Origin: an uncultured Pseudomonadota bacterium
Lineage (GTDB): Bacteria > Pseudomonadota > Gammaproteobacteria > Burkholderiales > Burkholderiaceae_C
Reading direction: 5' to 3'
Length of the DNA: 64,000 nt
Assembly (NCBI GenBank): GCA_945952465.1
Contig: CAMFIB010000007.1
Coordinates: 1-64,000 of the forward strand
Shown: piece after piece, positions 44,685 to 54,261 of the stretch
How positions within the stretch are numbered: the stretch's first letter is position 1
Layout of the letters: each line of letters opens with the position of its first letter
Position numbers and translations under genes: made by a program
Notes under the pieces: model-generated
What the model saw: only the letters and a program-made list of their open reading frames with translations
The model's database searches: none
Told to the model about the DNA's origin: nothing

Positions 44685-44790
44685 TGGCCCGATTGTGGCC
44701 CACACGGCATACCCGTTCACAAGGCCCTGCGGCCCTGCCCACGAGGGGCGGCCGATATAATCGCGCCCCTGATGACCACCGGCAAGCCAC

Positions 44791-45642
44791 GTGTCTGACC
44801 GCCTGGCGGTCATGTTGCAGCACCTGCTGCCCAAGCAGGCGCTGACCCGTTTCGCGGGCTGGGTGGCCGGCGCCCGCGGCGGTGCGGTCACGCAGTGGAT
44901 CATCCGCCGCTTCGCCGCCAAGTACGGCGTGGACATGAGCGAGGCGCATACGCCCGACTTCGCCGCCTACGCCAGCTTCAACGACTTCTTCACCCGCGCC
45001 CTGCGCGACGGCGCGCGCCCGATGGCGCCGGCCGATTTCATCTGCCCGGTGGACGGCGCGATCAGCCAGTTCGGCGCCATCGCGGGCGATCAGATCTTCC
45101 AGGCCAAGGGCCACCGTTATTCCACCACTGCCCTGCTGGCCGGCAACGCCGCCGAGGCCGCGCGCTACGAACACGGCAGCTTCGCCACGCTGTACCTCAG
45201 CCCGCGCGACTACCACCGCATCCACATGCCCTGCGTCGGCCGGCTGCGCCGCATGGACTACGTGCCCGGCGACTTGTTCTCGGTCAACCCGCTGACGGCG
45301 CGCAACGTGCCCGGCCTGTTCGCGCGCAATGAGCGGGTGGTCTGCCACTTCGATTCTGCGCACGGCCCCTTCGTGCTGGTGCTGGTGGGCGCCACCATCG
45401 TCGGCAGCATGGCGACCGTCTGGCACGGCACCGTGAACCCGCCGCGCCACGGCAGCGTGAAGACATGGACCTACGCCGACGGCGAGGTCACGCTGGCCCA
45501 GGGCGCCGAGATGGGCCGCTTCCTGCTCGGCTCCACCGTGGTCATGCTGTTCCCGCAGGGCGCGCTGCACTTCAACCCGGCCTGGACCGCCACCGGGCCG
45601 GTGCGCTTCGGCGAGGCCATGGCCAGCGCCGGCCCGGGCTGA
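44791..45642 (+). CDS. psd: phosphatidylserine decarboxylase proenzyme
   Basis: A 283-residue inner-membrane-associated enzyme making phosphatidylethanolamine. Self-cleavage at the GS bond in [13 protein letters not shown] would create the pyruvoyl group. Other hallmarks are [26 protein letters not shown] and [13 protein letters not shown] (catalytic His). The start is GTG 44791. A TATAAT hexamer (44756-44761) suggests a promoter in the divergent gap, without a good -35 match. purT follows by 29 bp. Confidence 0.93.
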   Translation: MSDRLAVMLQHLLPKQALTRFAGWVAGARGGAVTQWIIRRFAAKYGVDMSEAHTPDFAAYASFNDFFTRALRDGARPMAPADFICPVDGAISQFGAIAGDQIFQAKGHRYSTTALLAGNAAEAARYEHGSFATLYLSPRDYHRIHMPCVGRLRRMDYVPGDLFSVNPLTARNVPGLFARNERVVCHFDSAHGPFVLVLVGATIVGSMATVWHGTVNPPRHGSVKTWTYADGEVTLAQGAEMGRFLLGSTVVMLFPQGALHFNPAWTATGPVRFGEAMASAGPG

Positions 45643-45671
45643 CCTTTCCACACCCACCAGGAGACCGACAC

Positions 45672-46889
45672 ATGCCGCAGCACACGCCCACCCGTTTCGG
45701 AACCCCGTTGTCCCCCGCCGCCGTGCGCGTGATGCTGCTGGGCTCTGGCGAACTTGGCAAGGAGGTGCTGATCGCGCTGCAACGGCTTGGCGTGGAAACC
45801 ATCGCGGTCGACCGTTACGAGAACGCGCCCGGCCAGCAGGTGGCCCACCACGCCCGCACCATCACCATGAGCGACCCCGCGCAACTGAAAGCGCTGGTCG
45901 AGGCCGAGAAGCCGATGCTGGTGGTGCCCGAGATCGAGGCCATCGCCACGCCCATGCTCGAAGAGCTGGAAGCCGCCGGCACCGTGCGCGTGATTCCCAC
46001 CGCCCGCGCCGCCCGCCTGACCATGGACCGCGAAGGCATCCGCCGCCTGGCCGCCGAAACGCTGGGCGTGCCGACCAGCCCCTATGTGTTCTGCGACTCG
46101 CTCGACGAGCTGCAGAAGGCCATTGATGGCGGCATCGGCTACCCCTGCATCGTCAAGCCGGTGATGAGCAGCTCCGGCAAAGGCCAGAGCAAGATCAGCG
46201 GCCCGGAAGACGTGAAAAAAGCCTGGGACTACGCGATAGCCGGCGGCCGCGTGAGCCACGGCCGCGTCATCGTCGAGGGCTTCATCGACTTCGACTACGA
46301 AATAACCCAGCTCACGGTGCGCGCCGTCGGTGCCAACGGCGAGATCGCCACCCATTTCTGCGAGCCGATCGGCCATGTGCAGGTGGCCGGCGACTACGTG
46401 GAAAGCTGGCAGCCGCACCCGATGTCGCCGGTCGCGCTGCAGAAGAGCCGCGACATCGCCAAGGCCGTGACCGACAACCTCGGCGGCCAGGGCATCTTCG
46501 GCGTGGAGCTGTTCATCAAGGGCGAGAACGTCTGGTTCAGCGAGGTCAGCCCGCGCCCGCACGACACCGGCATGGTCACCATGACCACGCAGTGGCAGAC
46601 CCAGTTCGAGCTGCACGCCCGCGCCATCCTCGGCCTGCCCGTCAACACCGCGCTGAAGAGCCCCGGCGCCAGCGCCGTGATTTACGGCGGTGTCGATGCC
46701 CAGGCCGTCACTTTCGACGGCGTGGCCGACGCGCTCAGCGTGCCGAACAGCGACCTGCGCCTGTTCGGCAAGCCCGAGAGCTTCGTCAAGCGCCGCCTTG
46801 GCGTGGCGCTGGCTTTCGACGCCGATGTCGAGGTCGCGCGAACCAACGCCAAGCTCGCCGCCTCGCGCGTCAAACCCAAAGCGGCCTGA
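45672..46889 (+). CDS. purT: formate-dependent phosphoribosylglycinamide formyltransferase PurT
   Basis: A 405-residue ATP-grasp enzyme that formylates GAR using formate and ATP in purine synthesis. Markers are [55 protein letters not shown] and [16 protein letters not shown]. The start ATG 45672 follows CAGGAGA. The MFS gene starts 4 bp after its stop. Confidence 0.95.
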   Translation: MPQHTPTRFGTPLSPAAVRVMLLGSGELGKEVLIALQRLGVETIAVDRYENAPGQQVAHHARTITMSDPAQLKALVEAEKPMLVVPEIEAIATPMLEELEAAGTVRVIPTARAARLTMDREGIRRLAAETLGVPTSPYVFCDSLDELQKAIDGGIGYPCIVKPVMSSSGKGQSKISGPEDVKKAWDYAIAGGRVSHGRVIVEGFIDFDYEITQLTVRAVGANGEIATHFCEPIGHVQVAGDYVESWQPHPMSPVALQKSRDIAKAVTDNLGGQGIFGVELFIKGENVWFSEVSPRPHDTGMVTMTTQWQTQFELHARAILGLPVNTALKSPGASAVIYGGVDAQAVTFDGVADALSVPNSDLRLFGKPESFVKRRLGVALAFDADVEVARTNAKLAASRVKPKAA

Positions 46890-46893
46890 GCCA

Positions 46894-48075
46894 ATGTCCG
46901 CAGGCCAGCCCGTACCGCGCCGCGTGCTGCCGGTTCTGGTGCTGGCGCAGTTTGCCGGCACCTCGCTGTGGTTCGCGGTCAACGCCGTCATGCCGGACTT
47001 GCAGCGCGAATTCGGCTGGCCGGCCGATTCGGTCGGCACCCTCACCTCCACGCTGCAGATCGGCTTCATCGCCGGCACGCTGGTGTTCGCGCTGCTGGCC
47101 ATTGCCGACCGTTTTGCGCCGCGCAAGGTGTTCCTGCTGTGCGCGCTGGCCGGCGCTGCCTGCACGGTGGGTGCGTGGTGGCAGGTGCATTCGTTTCACG
47201 CGCTGCTGGCGTGGCGCTTCGCCACCGGTTTTCTGCTGGCGGGCATCTACCCCGTGGGCATGAAGATCGCGGCGCAGTGGTACAGCAAGGGGCTGGGCAC
47301 CGCGCTGGGCCTGCTCGTTGGTGCGCTGGTGCTCGGCTCGGCCAGCGCGCACGGCCTGCGCGCGGCCAGCGACAGCCTGCCCTGGCACTGGGTGATGCTC
47401 GGCATCGCGCTGCTGGCCGCCGCCGGTGGGGTGGGGCTTTACGCCTTGTTGCCCGAGCCGCCCAAGCCGCCCGGTGCCAAGCCCGCCCAACTCGACTGGC
47501 GCGCGCTGCGCGTGCTGTGGACCGACGGCCGGGTGCGCGCGTCGGTGCTCGGTTACTTCGGCCACATGTGGGAGCTGTACACGGTGTGGGTGCTGGTGCC
47601 GCTGGTGCTGGCCGCGCGGCTGCAGGGGCAAGCGCTGTCGCTCGCCGCCTTCGTCGTGCTCGGCGCCGGCACGGCGGGTTGCGTGGTCGGCGGCTATCTC
47701 GCGCGGCGCTGGGGCAGCGCGCGGGTGGGCGGCGCGCAACTGGCGATGAGCGGGTTGTGCTGCCTGGCCGCGCCGTGGCTCATCGACGCGCCGACGCCCT
47801 TGTTCGCGGTGTGGCTCGTGGTCTGGGGCATCACCGTGGCCGGCGACTCCCCGCAGTTCTCCGCCCTCACCGCCAGCAACGCACCGCCGGCGGCCGTGGG
47901 CAGCGTGCTGACGCTCACCAACAGCATCGGCTTCGCCATCTCCACCGCCAGCATCGCGCTGTTCACTTCGCTGCTCGGCACCGTGCCGCTGGGGCAGTTG
48001 CTGCCGTGGTTGGGGCTGGGGCCGCTGCTGGGGTTGATTGGGTTGTGGCCGCTGTGGCGGGAAAAGCCGGCGTGA
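46894..48075 (+). CDS. MFS transporter
   Basis: A 393-residue protein with about 12 membrane segments: LAQFAGTSLWFAVNAVMPDL at the N-terminus, GTLVFALLAIADRFAPRKVF (loop 2-3 motif), and GIYPVGMKIAAQWYSKGLG. The start ATG 46894 (MSAGQPVPRRV) is 4 bp after purT, so it belongs to the psd-purT transcript. Related proteins are listed as nitrate/nitrite- or cyanate-like MFS members, but I cannot assign a substrate. Confidence 0.8.
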   Translation: MSAGQPVPRRVLPVLVLAQFAGTSLWFAVNAVMPDLQREFGWPADSVGTLTSTLQIGFIAGTLVFALLAIADRFAPRKVFLLCALAGAACTVGAWWQVHSFHALLAWRFATGFLLAGIYPVGMKIAAQWYSKGLGTALGLLVGALVLGSASAHGLRAASDSLPWHWVMLGIALLAAAGGVGLYALLPEPPKPPGAKPAQLDWRALRVLWTDGRVRASVLGYFGHMWELYTVWVLVPLVLAARLQGQALSLAAFVVLGAGTAGCVVGGYLARRWGSARVGGAQLAMSGLCCLAAPWLIDAPTPLFAVWLVVWGITVAGDSPQFSALTASNAPPAAVGSVLTLTNSIGFAISTASIALFTSLLGTVPLGQLLPWLGLGPLLGLIGLWPLWREKPA

Positions 48076-48099
48076 TGGCCATTTTCATGGGGAAGAATG

Positions 48100-48175
48100 C
48101 CCCAAGTCAGCGTCAGTTCTGGCTCTGATGCTATATAAATAGCAGCTTAGACCGGTGCGTTAGGCCACGTTTCCA
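48100..48175 (+). repeat. dispersed palindromic repeat, copy D (intergenic)
   Basis: It contains AAGTCAGCG, ATGCTATATAAATAGCAGCT and AGGCCACGTTTCCAAA in the 193-bp gap between convergent MFS and AMP nucleosidase genes. Nothing else is recognisable in that gap. Confidence 0.65.
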
Positions 48176-48268
48176 AACCATTTCCTCACGACATCAATCG
48201 CAGCCGATTCTTTGGCGAGCCGGCCCGCAACACGGCGGAAAGCTGACGCCCGCCGGCCTGCCTCGCCT

Positions 48269-49771
48269 CTACTGAAACGCCACCTCCGCAAAGCTCCTCA
48301 GCTTGCGGCTGTGCAACTGATCGATCCCGCGCTGCCTCAGCAGCTCGATCGCCCGCAGCCCGATCTGCAGATGCTGGTCGACGCGTTCGCGGTAGAAATG
48401 GTCGGCCATGCCGGGCAGCTTGATCTCGCCGTGCAGCGGCTTGTCGCTGACGCAGAGCAGGGTGCCGTAGGGCACGCGGAAGCGGAAGCCGTTGGCGGCG
48501 ATGGTGGCGCTTTCCATGTCGAGGGCGACGGCGCGGCTCTGGCTGAAGCGGCGTTGCGGCTGGTTGCCGGGCAGCAGTTCCCAGTTGCGGTTGTCGGTGC
48601 TGGCGACGGTGCCGGTGCGCATGACGCGTTTGACGCCGGGGCCGTCGAGTTGGGTCACGTCGGCCACCGCGCGTTCGAGCGCCTGCTGAATCTCGGCCAG
48701 CGCGGGAATCGGCACCCACAGCGGCAGTTCTTCGTCGAGCACATGGTCTTCGCGCACGTAGCCGTGGGCCAGCACGTAGTCGCCCAGGCGCTGGCTGTTG
48801 CGCAGGCCGGCGCAGTGGCCCAGCATGAGCCAGGCGTGGGGCCGCAGCACGGCGATGTGGTCGGTGATGGTCTTGGCGTTGGACGGACCCACGCCGATGT
48901 TGACCATGGTGATGCCGCTGCGGTCGGGCCGGGTGAGGTGGTAGGCCGGCATCTGCGGCAGGCGCGCGGGGGGCAGGCCGGCGTCTGTCGGCAGCACCTC
49001 GGCGCCGGGCGGGCGGGTGATGACGTTGCCGGGCTCGATGAAAGCCGTGTAGCCGCTGTGGCCGTCGGCCATGGCGGCGCGGCCGGCCTGCACGAACTGG
49101 TCGATGTAGAACTGGTAGTTGGTGAACAGCACGAAGTTCTGGAAACCGTCGGGCGAGGTGCCGGTGTAGTGGCGCAGCCGGTGCAGCGAGTAGTCCACCC
49201 GCGGCGCGGTGAACAGCGCCAGCGGCATGGCCTCGCCGGGCGCGGGCTCGAAGCTGCCGTTGGCAATGCCGTCGTCCATCGCGCCGAGGTCGGGCAGGTC
49301 GAACCAGTCGCGCAGGGCGGCGCGTTGCGCCACGGTGAGCTGGGCTTCGAGGTGGCCGTCTTCGCCGAACGCGAAGTGCACGGGAATGGGCTGCGTGCCG
49401 GTGCCGATCTCCAGTTCCACGCCGTGGTTCTCGAGCAGCAGCTCGAACTGCTCGCGGTAGTAGTCGCCGAACAGGTCGGGCCGGGTCAGCGTGGTCTCGA
49501 AGCGGCCGGGCCCGGCCACGAAGCCGTAGCTCAGGGCCGCGTGGGCGGCCGGGATGTCGTGGCGCAGCGCGCTGTCGGTCTGTACACGCACCATGGGATA
49601 GTGGGCGCGCACCCGCCGCTCCAGCGGGCCGCCGGGCTGGCCGGACACGTGGCGCAGCATGGCTTCGCGCAGGTGGCGCACGCTGGTGTCGTAAATGTGG
49701 CGCGCCTGTTCCAGCGCGGCGCGGGGATCGGTGAAGCGCTCGGGCGCAACGTAGACGGGCAGGTCGAACAT
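48269..49771 (-). CDS. amn: AMP nucleosidase
   Basis: A 500-residue enzyme splitting AMP to adenine and ribose 5-phosphate. The N-terminal regulatory domain includes FGDYYREQFELLLENHGVEL and the C-terminal phosphorylase-fold domain has MVNIGVGPSNAKTITDHIAV, LMLGHCAGLRNSQ, VALDMESATIAANGFRFRV and GTLLCVSDKPLHGE. Length and motifs fit Amn. The start ATG 49771 (MFDLPVYVAPERF) excludes an upstream open stretch. It follows the PAP2 gene by 31 bp on the same strand. Confidence 0.92.
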   Translation of the reverse strand: MFDLPVYVAPERFTDPRAALEQARHIYDTSVRHLREAMLRHVSGQPGGPLERRVRAHYPMVRVQTDSALRHDIPAAHAALSYGFVAGPGRFETTLTRPDLFGDYYREQFELLLENHGVELEIGTGTQPIPVHFAFGEDGHLEAQLTVAQRAALRDWFDLPDLGAMDDGIANGSFEPAPGEAMPLALFTAPRVDYSLHRLRHYTGTSPDGFQNFVLFTNYQFYIDQFVQAGRAAMADGHSGYTAFIEPGNVITRPPGAEVLPTDAGLPPARLPQMPAYHLTRPDRSGITMVNIGVGPSNAKTITDHIAVLRPHAWLMLGHCAGLRNSQRLGDYVLAHGYVREDHVLDEELPLWVPIPALAEIQQALERAVADVTQLDGPGVKRVMRTGTVASTDNRNWELLPGNQPQRRFSQSRAVALDMESATIAANGFRFRVPYGTLLCVSDKPLHGEIKLPGMADHFYRERVDQHLQIGLRAIELLRQRGIDQLHSRKLRSFAEVAFQ

Positions 49772-49802
49772 GGGCCTATTGTGGCCCTGTCCCGTGGCGC
49801 TT

Positions 49803-50642
49803 TCAGGCCAGCGCAACGCGCCGGTTGAACCACGCGCGGGCCAGCTCCACGCCGCAGATGCACAGCAGCAGCCAGGCGGTGCCGCTGGCAAAGCCGGCCA
49901 GCACGTCGCTGAAGTAGTGCACCTGCAAGAACACGCGGCTACAGGCGGTGGAGAACGCGATGCCCACGGCCAGCAGCACCACCGGCAGGCCGTAGCGGCG
50001 CACCCAGTGGGCGGGCATCAGCCGCAGCAGCAGGTAGGCCATCATGCCGTAGGTGACGACGGCGCCGGAGGTGTGGCCGCTGGGAAAGCTCCAGCCGGTG
50101 GCGGCGGCCAGCCCGTGTTCGTGCACGGGACGCACCCGCTCGAAGAGTTGCTTCAGCGTGGTGTTGAGAATGCCGTTGCCGATCTGCGCGGTGAGCCACG
50201 GCACGATGAGCCACAGCTTGTTCAGCAGCGCCAGCACGACGGACACCACCAGCCCGATCTGCACCAGCACGGCGGTGTCGCCGAAGCGGGTGACCTGCGC
50301 GAAGACGGCCAGCGTCTCGGTGGAGACCGAGTCGCGGATGCCGCTGGAAAAGGCGTCGTCGAGCTTGCCCATCAGGCCGCCGTCGCCCAGGCCGCCGGCC
50401 AGCGCCAGAAACAGCCCGCCGGTCAGCACGATCAGCCCGAAGCCGATGAGCACATGCAGCGCCAGCACCAGGGTGGGCGGCCATTTGCCGTGCAGCCGCG
50501 GCACCCAGTAGTGGGCGGCCAGGCCCCACAGGCCCGACAGCGTCCACAGCAGCACCAGCAGCCCGGCGATGAAGGCGGCCAGCGCCTCGGACCCGAGGCC
50601 GTAGGCGAAGGCGATCAGCGTGTCGGCGTCAAACAGCGGCAT
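49803..50642 (-). CDS. PAP2-family membrane phosphatase
   Basis: A 279-residue integral-membrane lipid phosphatase candidate with six membrane segments. All three PAP2 motifs are present: KQLFERVRP, PSGHTSG and SRVFLQVHYFSDVLAG. Substrates of the family are phosphatidate, undecaprenyl-PP or similar lipid phosphates. It overlaps the metallophosphoesterase gene by 14 bp, in a run with a lipid kinase. Confidence 0.88.
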   Translation of the reverse strand: MPLFDADTLIAFAYGLGSEALAAFIAGLLVLLWTLSGLWGLAAHYWVPRLHGKWPPTLVLALHVLIGFGLIVLTGGLFLALAGGLGDGGLMGKLDDAFSSGIRDSVSTETLAVFAQVTRFGDTAVLVQIGLVVSVVLALLNKLWLIVPWLTAQIGNGILNTTLKQLFERVRPVHEHGLAAATGWSFPSGHTSGAVVTYGMMAYLLLRLMPAHWVRRYGLPVVLLAVGIAFSTACSRVFLQVHYFSDVLAGFASGTAWLLLCICGVELARAWFNRRVALA

Positions 50643-51441
50643 CGTGGTTCAGGTCGGTTCGGTCCACGCAGGTGAAGCGGCGTTGCGCGTCCACGTAGTC
50701 CCAGCGTTCCAGCCGGGCGCAGCGCGGCCGGTCGGGCGAACGGTGAATGTAATTCACCGAGTTGCCGGCCTTGCGCCGCAGCCGGCTCGACACCGCCGTG
50801 CCCGCGTTCACCGCCCACACCGCGTTCGGCAACTGCGGCCGCTGGCGGTGCAGCGGCAGCACGAAGGGCAGGTGGATGTGCCCGCCCAGAATGATGTCCA
50901 CCCCCGCCTGCGCCCAGCGCTGCACGGCGGGCGCCTGGCCGCGCAACAGCGTGTGGCCGTCCTTGGGCAGCGTCACGGCCACCGGCTGGTGCGTGACCAC
51001 CACGCGCAACTGGCCGGGCCTGGCGGCCTCCAGCCGGGCCGCCACGCGCTCGGCCTGCCGGTGCGAGACCTGGCCGTTCTCGTGGCGCCACCAGCGGGTG
51101 GTGTTGAGCGCCAGCACCAGCCAGTCGTCGCTCTCGTAGCTGGGCTCCAGCTCGGGGCCGAAGGCATGGCAGTAGTCCTTGTAGGGCGTGCGAAAACGCT
51201 CCCACAAATCGAACAGCGGGATGTCGTGGTTGCCCGGCACCACCAGCAGCGGCGCGGGGCCGAGCCGGTCCGTGAAGCGGCGCGCGGCGGCGAATTCAGA
51301 CGGCGTGGCGCGCTGCGTGACGTCGCCCGACAGCACGGTGAGCGTCGGCGGCTGTTCGGCCACCAGCGCGAGCAGCGCCTCGACGACCTCGGGCCGTTCG
51401 GTGCCGAAATGCGTATCAGAAATCTGCAGCAGTGTGCTCAT
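50629..51441 (-). CDS. metallophosphoesterase (Icc/CpdA- or LpxH-like)
   Basis: A 270-residue calcineurin-fold hydrolase with LLQISDTHFGTE, LSGDVTQRA, VVPGNHDIPLFD, VVTHQPVAV and LGGHIHLPFV. The pattern is closest to class III cyclic-nucleotide phosphodiesterase-like proteins. ATG 51441 overlaps the lipid-kinase stop in ATGA and its 3' end overlaps PAP2. Sitting between a lipid kinase and a lipid phosphatase, it may act on a lipid-linked phosphodiester. Confidence 0.85.
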   Translation of the reverse strand: MSTLLQISDTHFGTERPEVVEALLALVAEQPPTLTVLSGDVTQRATPSEFAAARRFTDRLGPAPLLVVPGNHDIPLFDLWERFRTPYKDYCHAFGPELEPSYESDDWLVLALNTTRWWRHENGQVSHRQAERVAARLEAARPGQLRVVVTHQPVAVTLPKDGHTLLRGQAPAVQRWAQAGVDIILGGHIHLPFVLPLHRQRPQLPNAVWAVNAGTAVSSRLRRKAGNSVNYIHRSPDRPRCARLERWDYVDAQRRFTCVDRTDLNHDAAV

Positions 51442-52403
51442 CGCGCCGCCGGCTCCGGCTTGATCAAATACAACGGCTCGGGCGACACGGCGAACTGCAG
51501 CGGTGCGTCCATCCAGACGATCTCGCCATCGGTCGCCACCTTGGCGCGGCGCGTGCCGCTGCCGCCGAAGGGCCGCACCGTGAGCTGGCGGAAGGTGAAG
51601 CCCTCCACGCTCTCGGCCTCGCCGAGCCGGCCCATCAGGCCGCGCAGCAGCAGCCACAGCAGCATGCGGGTGCGCACCGGCTTGAGCACGATGGCGGCGA
51701 GCTGGCCGTGCTCCAGCGCGGCGGCCAGCGGCATGCCGATCTGCTCCATCTGCAGCGGGTTGTTGCCCACGAACAGCGTGGGGGTGCGGATGGTGCGCGG
51801 CTGGCCGCCGCTGTCCATGGTGAGGCGCAGTTGGCGGTGCTGGCGCAGCAGCGTGGCCACCCCGGCGACGAGCGCGACGAAGCGGTTGCGGCCGAACTGC
51901 TGCTTGTAGCCTTCGCGGTCTTCCAGCAACTGCGGGTACAGGCCCAGGCTGGCGTTGACGATGAAGGGCCGGCCGTTGACCAGCCCCACCTGCACCGGCC
52001 ACGCGGTGCCGCCGAGCAGGTGGCGCATCGCGCCCTCGTTGTCGAGCGGAATGTCGTGGGCGCGGCCGAAGTAGTTGAAGGTGCCCTGCGGCAGCACGCC
52101 GAAGGGGCAGCCGGAGCCCAGCACGGCGGCGGCCACCGCGTTGAGCGTGCCGTCTCCGCCAGCCGCCACCACCACGCCGCCGGCCGCCCTGGCGTCTTTC
52201 ACCGCGTCGGCCGCGACCTCGGGCACCGGCCGGCTGCCGTCCAGGGTGCGCAGGTGCCAGCGCCGCCCGGTCGGCCCGATCACGGCCTCCAGCGACGCGG
52301 TGAAGGCCTCGGCCTTCTGGCTGCCGGAGCCGCTGTTGAAGACGATGAAGAGCGGCGCGTCGGGCGCGACGGCCATCGGGGCGTGGTCGGTGGGTGCGGG
52401 CAT
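51438..52403 (-). CDS. diacylglycerol/lipid kinase family protein
   Basis: A 321-residue DAGK-catalytic-fold protein (YegS/BmrU type). Markers are FIVFNSGSGSQKAE, VVVAAGGDGTLNAVA, GVLPQGTFNYFGRAH and ATDGEIVWM. It phosphorylates a lipid hydroxyl such as diacylglycerol. It is first in a three-gene run with a metallophosphoesterase and a PAP2 phosphatase, with stop/start overlaps. Confidence 0.87.
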   Translation of the reverse strand: MPAPTDHAPMAVAPDAPLFIVFNSGSGSQKAEAFTASLEAVIGPTGRRWHLRTLDGSRPVPEVAADAVKDARAAGGVVVAAGGDGTLNAVAAAVLGSGCPFGVLPQGTFNYFGRAHDIPLDNEGAMRHLLGGTAWPVQVGLVNGRPFIVNASLGLYPQLLEDREGYKQQFGRNRFVALVAGVATLLRQHRQLRLTMDSGGQPRTIRTPTLFVGNNPLQMEQIGMPLAAALEHGQLAAIVLKPVRTRMLLWLLLRGLMGRLGEAESVEGFTFRQLTVRPFGGSGTRRAKVATDGEIVWMDAPLQFAVSPEPLYLIKPEPAAR

Positions 52404-52462
52404 GGCGGCGCTAGCTTAGCGGGCTTTGGCAAGGCCCCGCCGCCCAGGGGATGTCTGCGCCG

Positions 52463-52531
52463 GATTTGATGAATGAAATGTGCCGCAAGCCAGCGTGGAA
52501 TGGCGCTGTGTAGCTATTCAAACCATAGCGC
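52463..52531 (-). repeat. dispersed palindromic repeat, copy E (intergenic)
   Basis: On the minus strand it reads GCGCTATGGTTTGAATAGCT, then CCACGCTGGCTTGCGGC, CATTCATC and AAAT. It is the closest relative of copy C. It lies in the 145-bp gap between the acyltransferase stop and the lipid-kinase start. Confidence 0.75.
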
Positions 52532-52548
52532 CGGGTGGCCTGTCCAGA

Positions 52549-54168
52549 TCAAACCCTGGCGGCGCGCCGCGCGGGCTTGCGTGGCGTGGCGGTCGGCTTC
52601 GTTGCCGTGGGTGCCTTCCTAGGCGCCGCCTTCTTTGCGGGCGCCTTGCGCGCGGCACGCTTCTTTGCCGGCGTGCCGGTGGCCTGGGCCTTGGCGGCGG
52701 CCGCGTCGGTCTCGGCATCGACCGCGTTGGCGACCGGCGTGAGCTTCAGCAGCTCCTCGTGCGCGAGCTGGATGTGGCGGGCCAGCTCGGGCAGGTCGGG
52801 CAGCGCCTTGCGGCAGGCGGTCAGGCCGAAATCGAGCGAGCCGTGGTAGCTCTGCACCGTGATGTTGAGCGCCATGCTGTGCACCGCGATCGACACCGGG
52901 TAGTAGGTCAGCAATTTGGCACCGGCAAAGTACAGCGGGAACTTGGGGCCGGGCACGTTGGAGATGGCGACGTTGGCCAGCGGCGGCAGCGTGTTGGCGA
53001 GCCGCGAGCGGCCGAACAGCGAGGCCAGCCCGCTGATGAGCCAGGGCGCGCCGAGCGACGGGAAATCGGTGGGCAGCACCGACTTCACGCTGCCGGTGAG
53101 CGCCTTCGAGCGGGTGGACGCGCGCCTGATCGCCTGCAGCCGCGCCAGCGGGTCGGCCACAGTGCTGGCCAGCCCGATGCGCATCATCGACACCTGGTTG
53201 TTCAGCTCGGTGTTGCCGGCTTCGCGCAGGCTCACCGGCACCGCCGCCAGCAGTTGCTCGGCGGGCTGGCAGCCGCGGTCTTCGAGGTAGTGGCGCAGCG
53301 CGCCCGAGCAGATGCCCATCACCACGTCGTTCAGCGTCACGCCGTTGCCCTTGGCGATGGCCTTGATCTCGGCCAGCGGAATGGAGAGGCCGGCGAACAG
53401 CCGCTGGTTGGTCACCGCCACGTTGATCGGCGTCTTCGGGCCGAACCAGGCGTGGCCCGGGTCGCCCGGCTGCGCCTTGCCGGCCTTGCGCGCGGCGATG
53501 GACGCCGGCCGCACCAGGTTGACGGCGGTGCCGGCCACGGCGGGCAGCGCCTTCACCATTTTGGCTATCTGCACCGCAGTGGAGGTGAGGCCCACGCGCG
53601 TGAGCTGGCCCAGGGTGGGCGGCTCGGCCGGCTCGCGTTCCGGCGCCGGTTTGACCTCGCGCGGCTCGGCGCTCACGTCCAGGATGGCGCTGGCCAGCGC
53701 GATGCCGCCGGCGCCGTCGAGCGCGGCGTGGTGCACCTTGGAATAGAAGGCCACATGGCGGGTGCCGGCGGGCGCGTCGGCCGGCGTCTGCAGGCCTTCG
53801 ATGATGTAGAACTCCCACAGCGGGCGGCTGCGGTCGAGCAGGCTGGAATGCAGGCGGCCCACCAGCCGGTCGAGCTGGGCGCGGCTGCCCGGCTTGGGCA
53901 GCACCACCGAGCGCAGGTGGTAGTCGAGGTCGAGCGCGTCGTCGTCCACCCACACCGGGTTGGCCAGCTCGAACGGCATGTGGGCCAGCTTGCGCTGGAA
54001 CACGCTGGCCAGGTGCAGGCGCTGCTTCAGGTGGTGCTTGACGTCTTCCACGAAATCGCCGCTGTGGCCGGGCGGCAGCTCGCAGATGTTGAGCCCGCCG
54101 ACGTGCATCGGCTGCTCGGGCGTCTCGAGGTACAGAAAGGCGGCGTCGAGCCCGCTGAGCTGGTCCAT
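52549..54168 (-). CDS. WS/DGAT-family acyltransferase with basic Ala/Lys/Pro-rich tail
   Basis: A 539-residue wax-ester synthase/acyl-CoA:diacylglycerol acyltransferase. It begins MDQLSGLDAAFLYLETPEQP; the catalytic HHxxxDG is at 146-152 (VHHAALDGAGG), and NVAISNVPGPKFPLYFAGAK is typical. The family makes wax esters or triacylglycerol at inclusions. The last 50 residues or so are an unusual tail of PAKKRAARKAPAKKAAP-type repeats resembling histone H1 or the PhaF/PhaM nucleoid-binding tails. The start ATG 54168 is chosen over an upstream frame extension. Confidence 0.87.
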   Translation of the reverse strand: MDQLSGLDAAFLYLETPEQPMHVGGLNICELPPGHSGDFVEDVKHHLKQRLHLASVFQRKLAHMPFELANPVWVDDDALDLDYHLRSVVLPKPGSRAQLDRLVGRLHSSLLDRSRPLWEFYIIEGLQTPADAPAGTRHVAFYSKVHHAALDGAGGIALASAILDVSAEPREVKPAPEREPAEPPTLGQLTRVGLTSTAVQIAKMVKALPAVAGTAVNLVRPASIAARKAGKAQPGDPGHAWFGPKTPINVAVTNQRLFAGLSIPLAEIKAIAKGNGVTLNDVVMGICSGALRHYLEDRGCQPAEQLLAAVPVSLREAGNTELNNQVSMMRIGLASTVADPLARLQAIRRASTRSKALTGSVKSVLPTDFPSLGAPWLISGLASLFGRSRLANTLPPLANVAISNVPGPKFPLYFAGAKLLTYYPVSIAVHSMALNITVQSYHGSLDFGLTACRKALPDLPELARHIQLAHEELLKLTPVANAVDAETDAAAAKAQATGTPAKKRAARKAPAKKAAPRKAPTATKPTATPRKPARRAARV

Positions 54169-54261
54169 GGTGTTGTCTCCCCTGTCGTGGTGGGCCGCAT
54201 CATGCGGCCGCCGCACCGCTGCGGGCTGGCACCCAGGCGTCAGTTCCCTAGGCGCTGGCGT

